Shown here piece after piece: positions 26,460-35,504 of a stretch of DNA of 64,000 nt. The notes beneath the pieces were generated by a model. It ran no database searches. It saw nothing but the letters and a program-made list of their open reading frames with translations, and was not told the origin of the DNA. The DNA is from Leucobacter tenebrionis (GTDB lineage Bacteria; Actinomycetota; Actinomycetes; Actinomycetales; Microbacteriaceae), in NCBI RefSeq assembly GCF_019884725.1, contig NZ_CP082322.1, positions 1,426,001-1,490,000 of the forward strand. Reading direction: 5' to 3'. A program made the position numbers and the translations under genes. The stretch's first letter is position 1. Each line of letters starts with the position of its first letter.

Positions 26460-27878
26460 GAAACCGAGCTCCAGAATCCCCGCCCACTCCCAGTTGCCAA
26501 TCGGCTCGTTCCCGGTCATCGTCTTCACCGTCTCCAGGAAGCTCGTCACCGACTTCTCCACGCCGGCGACGATGAGTTCACCGGTTCTTACGTTGAGAAA
26601 ACCCGAGATATCCTGTTTGATGCTCAGCGCGAGGAGCCTGTTCTTCTGCGCCGGTGTCAGCTTCAGATCGGCTCCCAGTGATAGCTTCCGGCGCATCGGG
26701 AACCCGCGAGCCGGAAGCGATGCCAACTGCACGGATTTCGCCCGCCCGTTTGCGAGCGGTTCCAGGGTCTCGGGCAGATTGAAGCGGATGTTTCGCAACC
26801 CGCGGATATTACGGCGCCGGGAACCCGGGAAGAATTCATCGATGATGGCACTGGGAACGTCTCGCCCGATGCCCTCGGTGGGGTACATGTTGACGCCGAT
26901 GTGGGCTCTCGAGTTCATCTCGATGACCACGTAGTCCTCCCCTCTCGGTTTCGAGGGGTCGTACAGGATGTCTACTCCGGCAGCCGACACACCTTCCAGC
27001 GCCGCGAGGCTCTGCACGGCAGCTTCCTTGATATGTGCGGGCAGATCATCAGTGAAGTCGACTACGTCTCCACCCGCGCTGGCGTTGGCCTTCCCCCGCA
27101 GTCGAACGGTCACTCCATTCTCGGGAATGGAATCATAGGTGAGATCCTGCTTCTCGAGGTAGGTTTTCACCTCTCGGTCTTTCCTGATGAGTCCCTTCGA
27201 CAGAAAGGGGTTCTGCATTCGTACTTTGTTCTTCTGCTGGATCAGCTCCGAGACCGTGCTATGGCCATCGCCGACCACATTCGCCGGTACTCGCTTCACC
27301 GTCGCGATGTACCGGCTTCCGGCCACGTAGACGCGATAGTCCTCCCCCGTGAAGTGGTTCTCCAGCACGAATGACCGGGCCCCGAACTCATTCACCAACC
27401 ACTCATGCGAAGCTCGCAGAGCCTCCTCGTCCCGAATGTCCACGAGCACGCCGTTCCCCAGCGATCCGCTCAGCGGCTTCAACACCACTGGGTAGCCGAG
27501 TTCTGCAGCGCTCGCGGAGACCTCTTCAAAGGAAGCCGTCGACTCAAACCGTATGGTCACAGGGGCGGAAATTCCAGCTTCACGCAATCGTGCCGTTGTC
27601 GCCGCCTTATTAAGCGCTGTGCGCAATCCCGCCGCCGTTGTCAGACTGACAGGCCGTGAGTGGTTGAAGAGAACCGTCCGATTGCCATCGGAGACTTCTA
27701 CGTAATGCAGACGTCGCCCGATCAGTGTGACGTTCAGATCACGCCGCCAGGCTTCAAGAGCGATGCAGTAGGCCGAGAGCTTCCCCGACCCAAATGCCGG
27801 CCTGACGACCCTTGGCTGAAAGTACTCGGGCCATGAATACGGAGGCGCCTCAGGCGCCGCCTGACCTGTCTCTGACAT
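26442..27878 (-). CDS. Cyanophycin-synthetase-like ATP-grasp with acylphosphatase-like tail
   Basis: A 478-residue protein; ATG 27878 is chosen because the encoded M-S-E start aligns with its paralogue at 30,040, although GTG 27,923 is also open. The N-terminal YSWPEYFQPRVV motif is shared by the pair. The ATP-grasp domain (~90-350) has VVLKPLSGSLGNGV (131-144), VVGDGHSTVSELIQQKN and metal-site EMNSRAH. Residues ~385-465 form a small domain whose spacing fits acylphosphatase (SGFLNVRTGELIVAG against the G-x-V-x-N...G pattern). The N-terminal block LSAYCIALEAWRR is also shared. It is last in the reverse-strand series. Function: probable amino-acid ligation; the tail might hydrolyse stray acyl-phosphate. 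Confidence 0.78.
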   Translation of the reverse strand: MSETGQAAPEAPPYSWPEYFQPRVVRPAFGSGKLSAYCIALEAWRRDLNVTLIGRRLHYVEVSDGNRTVLFNHSRPVSLTTAAGLRTALNKAATTARLREAGISAPVTIRFESTASFEEVSASAAELGYPVVLKPLSGSLGNGVLVDIRDEEALRASHEWLVNEFGARSFVLENHFTGEDYRVYVAGSRYIATVKRVPANVVGDGHSTVSELIQQKNKVRMQNPFLSKGLIRKDREVKTYLEKQDLTYDSIPENGVTVRLRGKANASAGGDVVDFTDDLPAHIKEAAVQSLAALEGVSAAGVDILYDPSKPRGEDYVVIEMNSRAHIGVNMYPTEGIGRDVPSAIIDEFFPGSRRRNIRGLRNIRFNLPETLEPLANGRAKSVQLASLPARGFPMRRKLSLGADLKLTPAQKNRLLALSIKQDISGFLNVRTGELIVAGVEKSVTSFLETVKTMTGNEPIGNWEWAGILELGFAIQGE

Positions 27879-28014
27879 ATGCAAGAATGTTCCCGTCGTC
27901 ACCCCGGCGAGTCGTGAACCCACCTACCTACTGATAAGTATGACCCATGCAGGGCACTCGCGGCCCAGCGTCATGCGATCGATCAAGCCTCTCATAACGA
28001 GCACTCGGCGCTCG

Positions 28015-29949
28015 TCATACCAGGCCCCCTTCTTCACGCTCCGAGTCTGCAGAGCAACGAAGAACCAGGTCGTATACATCGCTCATAGAACCACCGACGA
28101 CTCGATCCTCAGCGGCGAACGTCGGGTGACAGGAAACCTCCTCTACGTAAACGACTCGTTCGTCTTCTGAGGACGAGGAGGCCCGGCACACGACTAGATC
28201 CACTGCGGCCCAACGCCGCTGCGGGGCCGCCCGAACGGCCAGTACAGCGGTTCGAGAAACAAGTTCCATTGCCTCGGCATCAGGACTGCTGCTCGCATCC
28301 GCACTTATTGCCACGAGCGCTCGCTGAGGCGAGGCAATCACGCGGAAACGCTCTCCGTCGGGTCGCTGCTGTGCATACCAGGTCTTTCCGCCGTCGAACA
28401 GGCTCGCTGTCGCCTCGCTCGGAGCGCGAAGCGTCAGGCGATACCCGGTACTCCCGTGTCTAGCTCCGGGTAGCAGCGTGACCGACGCATCGGCCTCCCG
28501 CATGAACTGACGCAGTTCGTCGACGCTGCGCACGAGTTTCCCTTCCGGTCGCGGCAGCTTCTTCAGGGTAAGGGCGCGGAGTAAGAGGCCTCTTCGATGC
28601 AACACTCGATTAGCGACTACGGGATCGCAGACCGTCGAGTCACTCACGAACCAGTGCTTCGGCTCGTCATCCGCTTGACTGGTCCATATCCGAAGGGTGA
28701 GCTTGTTCACCTGCTGCCCTTCACGCCGCAACTGATGTCTCAGGAGAAGTCCCAGAGAAACCCTCTTCCCTTCAAGAACCCTCAGCCCCTCCACAACCGG
28801 TCGATGGTTGCCCAACTCTGGGAGCAGCGTGCCAGGTTCGGACTCCGCATCAGGTCTGGAGTGCGCTTCAAGCGCCTTCCATAGCTGTGCTCCAAGGTCC
28901 ATTGGTTTGCCGTATACCGGAAAGCTGGCACCATCGATCGCGGCATTAGTATTGACCTCGATGACATATGGATCTCCCGTTCGGCTATCGACCAGAAGAT
29001 CGACTCCCGTCCAGTGCATACCCGGAACGGCCGCAGCCGCCTGCACTGCAGCATGCTTGACCGCTTCATCGAGTTGGTCGAAGCATGCTTCAGAATCCCC
29101 GCCGCTGGTGAGTCCGTTCACATCCCGCAGGATGACGCGCTCTCCTCGACCGGGAACATAATTCCAGTCCTTACCAGATCGCCGCAGGAAGTCTTCTGCC
29201 ACTCGGTCGATCGGAATCAGTTTGAACCGAGTTGTAGGGTTCAGCTTCCTGAGCTCATTCTTCTTCTCTGCCAGCTGTCGCAGGTTTGCTGTCCCGTCGC
29301 CGATCACGCTCGGCAGAAGACGTTTGAAGGCACCAACGCACTCGCTGGGTGTTGCGTGCAGTCGATACTCGTCACCCGCAACATACTGCTCGACGAGCAC
29401 AGCAGGCCCGTACTCCCTCGCCAACGAATATGCAGTACGAATCTCGTCGGGGTCGCAAATATTCACAGTGACACCCCTGCCCATTGCACCCTTGACGGGT
29501 TTCACGACAACGGGCGAACCGAGACCGGCTTGAAAATCCAGTGCTTCTTCGCAGGAAGCCACGACCTTTCCTTGAGGCGTGGGGACTCCCGCAGCAAGTA
29601 GGAGCTGCCTGGTGAGATCTTTATCGGTGGCGATAATGGCTCCGACATTCGACTCAGATCCGAAATGCGACCCGATCGGAATCGTACGGTCCGGCAGCAC
29701 GGCCCATGCATCGCTCCGTCCGAGCCAAGTGATGCTCGCACCGCTACGACGGGCAGCATGCACGATTGTGAGCACTCCCGCATCGCGACGCGAACGTCTC
29801 TGCTCTTCAAAGACCGCCCGCAGGCGCTCATCCGAGCCCTTCAGGGACTGCTCGTCATACCTGTTCGGCACACGGCCGTCATGTAAGGTGCTCACGCTTC
29901 TCTTGCGGTCCCTTCGATCTGCGCTCCGCGGCGTTAACAGCGGCGCCAT
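28015..29949 (-). CDS. Cyanophycin-synthetase-like ATP-grasp with decayed second module
   Basis: A 644-residue protein from ATG 29949; GTG 29895 is a plausible alternative because neither start has a clear Shine-Dalgarno. Residues ~110-365 are an intact ATP-grasp: VVVKPVKGAMGRGV, VIGDGTANLRQLAEKKN, GVDLLVDS and metal-site EVNTNA. Residues ~395-625 repeat the fold without the nucleotide loop, but VDLVV and VYVEEVSCHPTF are recognisable. It has the same plan as the 10,554 gene although on the opposite strand, and it is inserted between two closely related paralogues. The likely role is ligation of a specific residue, with the second half used for binding. Confidence 0.78.
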   Translation of the reverse strand: MAPLLTPRSADRRDRKRSVSTLHDGRVPNRYDEQSLKGSDERLRAVFEEQRRSRRDAGVLTIVHAARRSGASITWLGRSDAWAVLPDRTIPIGSHFGSESNVGAIIATDKDLTRQLLLAAGVPTPQGKVVASCEEALDFQAGLGSPVVVKPVKGAMGRGVTVNICDPDEIRTAYSLAREYGPAVLVEQYVAGDEYRLHATPSECVGAFKRLLPSVIGDGTANLRQLAEKKNELRKLNPTTRFKLIPIDRVAEDFLRRSGKDWNYVPGRGERVILRDVNGLTSGGDSEACFDQLDEAVKHAAVQAAAAVPGMHWTGVDLLVDSRTGDPYVIEVNTNAAIDGASFPVYGKPMDLGAQLWKALEAHSRPDAESEPGTLLPELGNHRPVVEGLRVLEGKRVSLGLLLRHQLRREGQQVNKLTLRIWTSQADDEPKHWFVSDSTVCDPVVANRVLHRRGLLLRALTLKKLPRPEGKLVRSVDELRQFMREADASVTLLPGARHGSTGYRLTLRAPSEATASLFDGGKTWYAQQRPDGERFRVIASPQRALVAISADASSSPDAEAMELVSRTAVLAVRAAPQRRWAAVDLVVCRASSSSEDERVVYVEEVSCHPTFAAEDRVVGGSMSDVYDLVLRCSADSEREEGGLV

Positions 29950-30039
29950 ATTTCATAGTTCAATTCTTCGTTTCTGCGGTGGTTCCCGCCGGGAGCGCTG
30001 CGATCGTCGCGCCGACGCTTATCGGATGAGCACCGACTT

Positions 30040-31452
30040 TCACTTCTCCCGAAAACGGAAACCGATCTGAAGAGGCTGTCGCCAGATCTCGCCTTCACCG
30101 ATAACAGCTCCGGTGATCGAGGCAACTTCAGCACGGAACGCTTCCAGAGAAGAGCTCACACCACCCGCCACCAAAGTGCTCGTCGAAAGGTTCACATGTC
30201 CTGCGACTTTATGCTCTCTGCTGGCCTTGATGATGCGCTTTCTCTGCGACGGGGACAACTCATCGAGGCCGTTCATGGTGAAGCGACGCCGCACGGGAAA
30301 TCCTCTGCGCGGGATCTTTGCGACAATCACCGCTTCCGCACTGCCGTTCCGCAGCGGTGCGAGTGTGTCGGGGATGTTGAAGCCAAGGTTCTTCAGCCCA
30401 CGCGTTTCAAGGCGCTCGGATTCGGGGAAGAAAGCGTCGATGATCGCTTTCGGGACGTCTTGCCCAGTTCCCTCCGTCGGATACATATTGAGCGCGATAT
30501 GAGCCCGATTGTTGAGTTCGATCACTGTGTAGTCTTCTCCCTCAGGTTTGGAAGAATCGTGGAGAATATCTACACCGGCGGCCGCAAGACCGGGGATCGC
30601 AGCAACGCTTCGAACGGCAGCATCTCGGATATGCGGCGGCAGAGTTTCAGTGCAGTCCCGGAAGTCTCCGCCTTGGCTTCCACTGGCCTTACCACGCAGC
30701 CTCAGGTACTCGCCGGCCTCGAGAATGGAGTCGTACGAGTACCCCTGTTTCTCGACTAAGGCGTCAACCTCGAAATCAGGTTTGATCAAAGCGTGCCCCA
30801 AGAACGGATTCTTGAGTCGATCCTTGTTTTTGATCTCGATGAGTTCTTGAACGGTGTGTTCGCCGTCGCCTATCACGTGGGCCGGGATCTTGAGGCCGGC
30901 AGCCACGCATCGTCCGCCTACGACATAGACGCGATACTCTTCGCCGTCGAAGTGCTTCTCAAGTATGAAGTCCTGCGCGCCGAAGGTGTTCAGGAGCCAG
31001 TCATACGAGGCGCGCAGCTCTTCGGCATCGGAAATACCGACTAGAACTCCCTCGCCCTTGGAGCCGCTCAGCGGCTTCAGCACCACGGGGTACCCCAGGT
31101 CCTCCGCAGCCACGAGAACGTCCTCGATCGGCTCTTCCTCAGCGTGGAAAAGAATCGTCTGCGGAGCCGCAACCCCTGCGGCTCGCAGTGCGTCAGTGGT
31201 CGCCTGTTTGTGAATGATCGTCTGGGAAGCTTCTTTACTCGTCAGCCGCATGGGCTTCGAACCGTTGAAAGTAACGGTGTTCGCGCCATCCGTGACATGG
31301 ATAACCCAGAGCTGCGGGTGCGTGATCTTGACTTCCAAGCCGCGCCGCCAAGCTTCGAGAGCAAGACAGTAACTCGTCAAAGTGGTTCCGGAGATCCCTT
31401 TGACCAGCCTCGGCTGATAGAACTCCGGCCATTCGTACGATTCATCCGACAT
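30040..31452 (-). CDS. Cyanophycin-synthetase-like ATP-grasp with acylphosphatase-like tail
   Basis: A 470-residue close paralogue of the 26,442 gene along its whole length. ATG 31452 is preceded by GAGGG. Shared landmarks are YEWPEFYQPRLV, SYCLALEAWRRG, VVLKPLSGSKGEGV (123-136), VIGDGEHTVQELIEIKN, metal-site ELNNRAH and the phrase MYPTEG-G-DVP. The C-terminal ~80 residues again resemble a divergent acylphosphatase (VAGHVNLSTSTLVAGG). The pair probably arose by duplication and may add the same or related residues to different acceptors. Confidence 0.8.
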   Translation of the reverse strand: MSDESYEWPEFYQPRLVKGISGTTLTSYCLALEAWRRGLEVKITHPQLWVIHVTDGANTVTFNGSKPMRLTSKEASQTIIHKQATTDALRAAGVAAPQTILFHAEEEPIEDVLVAAEDLGYPVVLKPLSGSKGEGVLVGISDAEELRASYDWLLNTFGAQDFILEKHFDGEEYRVYVVGGRCVAAGLKIPAHVIGDGEHTVQELIEIKNKDRLKNPFLGHALIKPDFEVDALVEKQGYSYDSILEAGEYLRLRGKASGSQGGDFRDCTETLPPHIRDAAVRSVAAIPGLAAAGVDILHDSSKPEGEDYTVIELNNRAHIALNMYPTEGTGQDVPKAIIDAFFPESERLETRGLKNLGFNIPDTLAPLRNGSAEAVIVAKIPRRGFPVRRRFTMNGLDELSPSQRKRIIKASREHKVAGHVNLSTSTLVAGGVSSSLEAFRAEVASITGAVIGEGEIWRQPLQIGFRFREK

Positions 31453-31584
31453 TACGTGCCCTCGATCCAAATCCAACTATGCAGAGAAACTCGCGGATCC
31501 ACTTCGGCAGATTTGCTTCGCTTGTCCTGTGAAGCATGCGCGCCTAGTCCCGTGTGCTGAACGACAGCGTCCGCGCAAGTTCGC

Positions 31585-32760
31585 CTACTCGTCGCGCTCC
31601 ACCTCGACCATCATGGCCGGGATGCTTTCGTATTCTCCGTTGGTAAGGGCGTTGAGAAGCACCGCTACGGCTAGAGAGTCCCCCGAAACCTTCGCCTCGA
31701 CACTGCCATCAAGATCAGACACATCGCTGATCTTGCACAGCGCCCCGATCTCAGTGGCAGCACTCTCCAGTTCAGCGGCTGCAGCGGAGGCAGAGGGCAG
31801 GGCTGACACCTTGACTGCAAGAGCCACCCGCTCCTCGACCGGCAGGAAGTCGTGGCCGCGCTGGGAAAGGTACTCGGCAACGATCTTCCGGCTCAACGTA
31901 GCGGCAGTGGTAGCCGACGCTTTGGCTTGCACCCATAGGAACGGTCGCTCCAGGTAATCGACTACCCAGTGCTTCTCATCCGTTTGAGAACCCCAGGGGT
32001 TCGTCGCGACCACATCGATTGCTGCTACCGCAAGCCCGGGAACGGCTTCGTAGGCCTGTTTCACAGACTCCAGCAGGCCCGGGTCCACGCGGTCCAGTAC
32101 TTCTTCGACCCCTTGAAGCCCACCGTCAGACGGAGAGCCCGAACACTCGACGGCTGAGATGACCGCGCCCTCATGTACCAAGAAGCGAATGAGGTGGCCG
32201 CTGACCCGCTCTTCGATGAGGAAACGGTAACCTTTGGAAACGGTAGGGCGACCGTTCTCGACGCCAGGGATTCCAAGTTCCATCGGTGTGTATCCGGAGC
32301 GGAACACGCCCTCACGTTCGTGAACCGGAACCTTCAGTAGCGAGATCGCTTCCGAGAGTTCTCGGACGTTACGTACATTGGTGAAGCTGTAGAAGCCGGC
32401 ATCGCCCTTACTGGGCTTTACAACCACCGGGTAGCCGAGATCGTCGGCGTACTTCTTGGCAAGGGAAATGCCTCGCCCCATCGAAAAGTTCGCGCCCTTC
32501 GGCACCGGAACACGCTTCTGCTCGAGCAAAGCCCGGCGCATACGCTTGTTCTGCACGGTGACTGCCGAAGTCAGTATGGTCGTGTCCGGTACACCGTGCG
32601 CGAAAACCAGCTTCTGCTGTCCTTCTCGATCGGCGATGACAATCTGACGCTGAAAAATCGAAAGCCGGAGATCCTGACTCAATAAAGCTTGAAGCGCCAG
32701 TATCCCGTCAAGCGCGTTCGGATCGAGCGTCTCCACGTCCACTACAGCTTGCGCAGCCAC
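31585..32760 (-). CDS. Divergent ATP-grasp protein with acylphosphatase-like tail
   Basis: A 391-residue protein. GTG 32760 is favoured by GGAAGG upstream and lies inside the end of the preceding gene, implying translational coupling (GTG 32742 is the alternative). The nucleotide loop survives as VVVKPSKGDAGFY (112-124). The GDG-x-S-T-x-x-E-L signature of its neighbours is missing, and the metal-ligand E-x-N is replaced by a VVDYLERP segment. Catalysis is therefore doubtful; it may be a binding or regulatory partner of the upstream enzyme. The C-terminal ~75 residues fit a divergent acylphosphatase-like fold without the catalytic Asn. An N-terminal VVDVETLDPNALDGILALQ helix precedes the domain. 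Confidence 0.68.
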   Translation of the reverse strand: MAAQAVVDVETLDPNALDGILALQALLSQDLRLSIFQRQIVIADREGQQKLVFAHGVPDTTILTSAVTVQNKRMRRALLEQKRVPVPKGANFSMGRGISLAKKYADDLGYPVVVKPSKGDAGFYSFTNVRNVRELSEAISLLKVPVHEREGVFRSGYTPMELGIPGVENGRPTVSKGYRFLIEERVSGHLIRFLVHEGAVISAVECSGSPSDGGLQGVEEVLDRVDPGLLESVKQAYEAVPGLAVAAIDVVATNPWGSQTDEKHWVVDYLERPFLWVQAKASATTAATLSRKIVAEYLSQRGHDFLPVEERVALAVKVSALPSASAAAAELESAATEIGALCKISDVSDLDGSVEAKVSGDSLAVAVLLNALTNGEYESIPAMMVEVERDE

Positions 32761-35324
32761 TGCTTCACCTTCCTGGTCGGGCTCAAGATTGACCGAGCCG
32801 TTTTCTTCGCCGATCCGGCCGGTTTGGTCTTCAGCACCTTGAAGTCCTCGTACGGGATTTCAGGAATATGCTCGGTGAGGACAGATGTCGGTTTCGCCTT
32901 GGGCGAGCCCGTTACCGCCGCCGCTGAGAGAGCCGCCACCGCGAGCGCGTTCCCCATCATCTCCACGCTCACTGTACGGGAGTTGACGTTGCGGATCTTG
33001 CCGACGACGCCGAATTCCCTGGCCCACTTCGCAAACCACTCTCGATACCCCACCCCGGTCACACGTCCTCTGACGCGTAGCCGCACAGAGACCCGCTCAA
33101 GGTCGCTCGGAGGCTCTACATCCATGTCGAACATCTCGATGCATTTCTCGATCGCTTTGCGCGGCACCGGCCGCCGAGTGCCGAACAGCGGGTACTCCGC
33201 AGTACCGGCAGCTGCTTGCGCGTTGAGTTCGCAGATTCCCGCGGACTGCTCGTCAAGCGAGAGCGACGGATCCTCCAAGAGAAAGTCGACTCCGCAGTAG
33301 TTCAAACCAGGAATCGCTTTGACAGCCCGAATCGAAGCGTCGATCACCGTCGGGTGCAACTGCTCGAGAATCTCGCGCGAGTCCCCGCCCTGAGAGATGT
33401 TCGACGAGCTCGACAACACGACATGCTGATCCTTCTCGGGAACCGAACACACCGTGAGATTCTGCTCTGAGAGCATGTGCACGGTGTCCGATGTATAAGC
33501 GATCGGGCTGCTACCGAGCTGGGGATTAGTACGACGGAAGCGGTTCTTCCGCAGAATGAGCTCACCGATGGAGTGAATTCCATCGCCGACGACGGAGGCC
33601 GGCTCTCTGCGGACTGCGGCAATGACCTCGTCCCCGATCACAAGGATGCGATACTCCTCGCCGTAGAGGTGCTTCTCGACGATGAAGCTCTGATCCGCCA
33701 ACCGACTCGAAGCGAGATGGTCAAATGCGAGGTCGAGCTCAGCCTCGCTCTGAATACCAGCTTTGACGCCGATGCCCTGAGTCCCCATGGCGGGTTTCAC
33801 CACGACCGGATAGCCGAGCTGAGCCGCATATTTTCTCGCCGTATCGAAATCCCCCGGATTGAAGGTGCGCCCTCGCGGAACCGGGACGCCTTCCCTCTGC
33901 AAGATCTGCCGAGTCGTTTCCTTATGGTTGCATATGGCCTTCGCTGCGGCAGAGTTGATCGGTGTGGCGCTCGCGAAATACAGCAGGCTCCGGTCGGATC
34001 TGTCCGTGATCATGAAGGCAGCCTGAGAGTACTGCATCGTATTGAAACCGGCGAGTAGCGCAGCTTTTTGCAGGAGCCTGAGCTTTGCGCCCTTCGCCCC
34101 TACCGGGTCGAGATACTTCTCTTCTTCGTAGTAGTTAGGGACCTCATGAGCATCGTGACGGAATATCCGACCAGGGCTCGACACCTTCGCCGACTTGTTG
34201 TGGAGCAGCTGTTTCCATAGCTCCTTGGAGACCTCAACCGTGCCCTCTCCGCTAATGCTGCGCGGCTGCTTGCCCGGAGCTGCAATGCCTTGGATCAACG
34301 GGTGGGCCGCGGCTAGCGCTCCGAGAGCGGTCATGGCTGCATCGGTGCTCTCGGGATCGTCGACAAGGTACACCGGCGTCCCAGGCCTCATATCGATCCG
34401 GTCTAACAATTCGAGTACCGGCAGCAGTCCCCCTGCCGCACTCGGACGCACCGCGACTCCGTGGTGGCCGCTCGCCACGAATGCCGAAGCCGCGGAGAAC
34501 TCTTCAGCGTCGACACTTTCGATGATCACCACCCGGTTCATCTCGGCGTCCGAGAGCGTTTCCGCAAGCTCATCGATGAGATCCGAATACTCAGACTCCA
34601 GGCTGCGTCGCAAGGGCCTGTAGATAAATAGCTTCTGTTCCCCCTCGCCGATATTCGCAGCTTCGCAGAGACGCTTGATCCATCTCAAAGCACCTGCCTT
34701 GGTGAGGCGCTTACCCGCATCCACCCACACCGAGGCGCTATCCGATGAAAACAGTGGGTCCGCAGCCAAGCTTTCCACGGCGCCTTTGTCGAGCAATTCG
34801 CTGGGGCGCAGCATCGGGAGAACTGCGACCGATTCAACATCCGGTTGCGCTCCGCCTGACAGCAGGCCGTACAGAGTGGTCCCGTGAGCCTCCGCTGCCA
34901 GCCCGAGGAGAGCGACCTCGAAGCCCAAGAGAGTCCCGGCGAACGGCCTGGGCAATGCGCCAAGCTCCGGCGCCTGCTCATCCGAAAGGTCGATGTCGGC
35001 CGCTAGATTCTTGATCTCCCGCATGAGAGTCGAAACCGCTTGAACAGCTGTTCTAGCGTTGCCAAGGTTAAGCGTGCTCGAATCAAGAAACTCCAGAGCT
35101 CTACCGATGAGCTCTTTCGAACCTCGCAGGTGATCGCCCGACGCGGTTCCCCTCAAATGGGATTCGCCATGTCCCCTGATGAGCCGACCGTCCTCGGTTC
35201 TGGCGCTGATAGAGATAAGCGCATTGCGGACCCGAGCTTTCTGACCTTTCAAAGTCTCGGTCTCGGTCAGGTAGTAAACGGACTGCGCCTCGACAATCTC
35301 TACCACGGACTCGTCTGCCGGCAT
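32742..35324 (-). CDS. Enolase-superfamily-like / ATP-grasp / acylphosphatase fusion
   Basis: An 860-residue protein from ATG 35324 (GGGGAGAAGG upstream). Residues ~10-345 resemble the muconate-lactonizing/dipeptide-epimerase branch of the enolase superfamily: a capping-domain-like start, VDAGKRLTKAGALRW (201-215) where the family has its D-A-N metal motif, and SAAGGLLPVLELLD (295-308). Several ligands appear lost. Residues ~460-735 are an intact ATP-grasp: VVVKPAMGTQGIGV (507-520), VVGDGIHSIGELILRKN, ELNAQA (699-704). Residues ~745-815 are an acylphosphatase with GRVTGVGYR (catalytic-type Arg761) and GKIRN (Asn779). A basic tail (SPTRKVKQWLRKL) may bind membrane. Possibly an epimerase-type binding domain feeding a ligase with an acyl-phosphate-clearing domain. 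Confidence 0.75.
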   Translation of the reverse strand: MPADESVVEIVEAQSVYYLTETETLKGQKARVRNALISISARTEDGRLIRGHGESHLRGTASGDHLRGSKELIGRALEFLDSSTLNLGNARTAVQAVSTLMREIKNLAADIDLSDEQAPELGALPRPFAGTLLGFEVALLGLAAEAHGTTLYGLLSGGAQPDVESVAVLPMLRPSELLDKGAVESLAADPLFSSDSASVWVDAGKRLTKAGALRWIKRLCEAANIGEGEQKLFIYRPLRRSLESEYSDLIDELAETLSDAEMNRVVIIESVDAEEFSAASAFVASGHHGVAVRPSAAGGLLPVLELLDRIDMRPGTPVYLVDDPESTDAAMTALGALAAAHPLIQGIAAPGKQPRSISGEGTVEVSKELWKQLLHNKSAKVSSPGRIFRHDAHEVPNYYEEEKYLDPVGAKGAKLRLLQKAALLAGFNTMQYSQAAFMITDRSDRSLLYFASATPINSAAAKAICNHKETTRQILQREGVPVPRGRTFNPGDFDTARKYAAQLGYPVVVKPAMGTQGIGVKAGIQSEAELDLAFDHLASSRLADQSFIVEKHLYGEEYRILVIGDEVIAAVRREPASVVGDGIHSIGELILRKNRFRRTNPQLGSSPIAYTSDTVHMLSEQNLTVCSVPEKDQHVVLSSSSNISQGGDSREILEQLHPTVIDASIRAVKAIPGLNYCGVDFLLEDPSLSLDEQSAGICELNAQAAAGTAEYPLFGTRRPVPRKAIEKCIEMFDMDVEPPSDLERVSVRLRVRGRVTGVGYREWFAKWAREFGVVGKIRNVNSRTVSVEMMGNALAVAALSAAAVTGSPKAKPTSVLTEHIPEIPYEDFKVLKTKPAGSAKKTARSILSPTRKVKQWLRKL

Positions 35325-35504
35325 GCCTTCTCCCCAAAAGTTTCGAACGCGCAAGAAGAACCGTCAGCCGCGATTCTCTTTCGAACGTCCATTATTCATG
35401 TTTACCTACAGGTGCCGCATTTTCTGCTCGGAAGGATCCTCGAAGAAGGGCTATACACCAGCAGTGATAACTCCAATTGAATACTATCCCGCCATCTTTC
35501 GCGT

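Noticed and set aside
31585..32760. Pseudogene
   Set aside because: The frame is intact, has a good ribosome site and is coupled to the upstream gene; loss of motifs looks like divergence rather than decay of the gene.
10554..35324. Standard cyanophycin synthetase (CphA) locus
   Set aside because: No chain has the ATP-grasp plus Mur ligase order of CphA, no cyanophycinase was seen, and many extra ligases are present.
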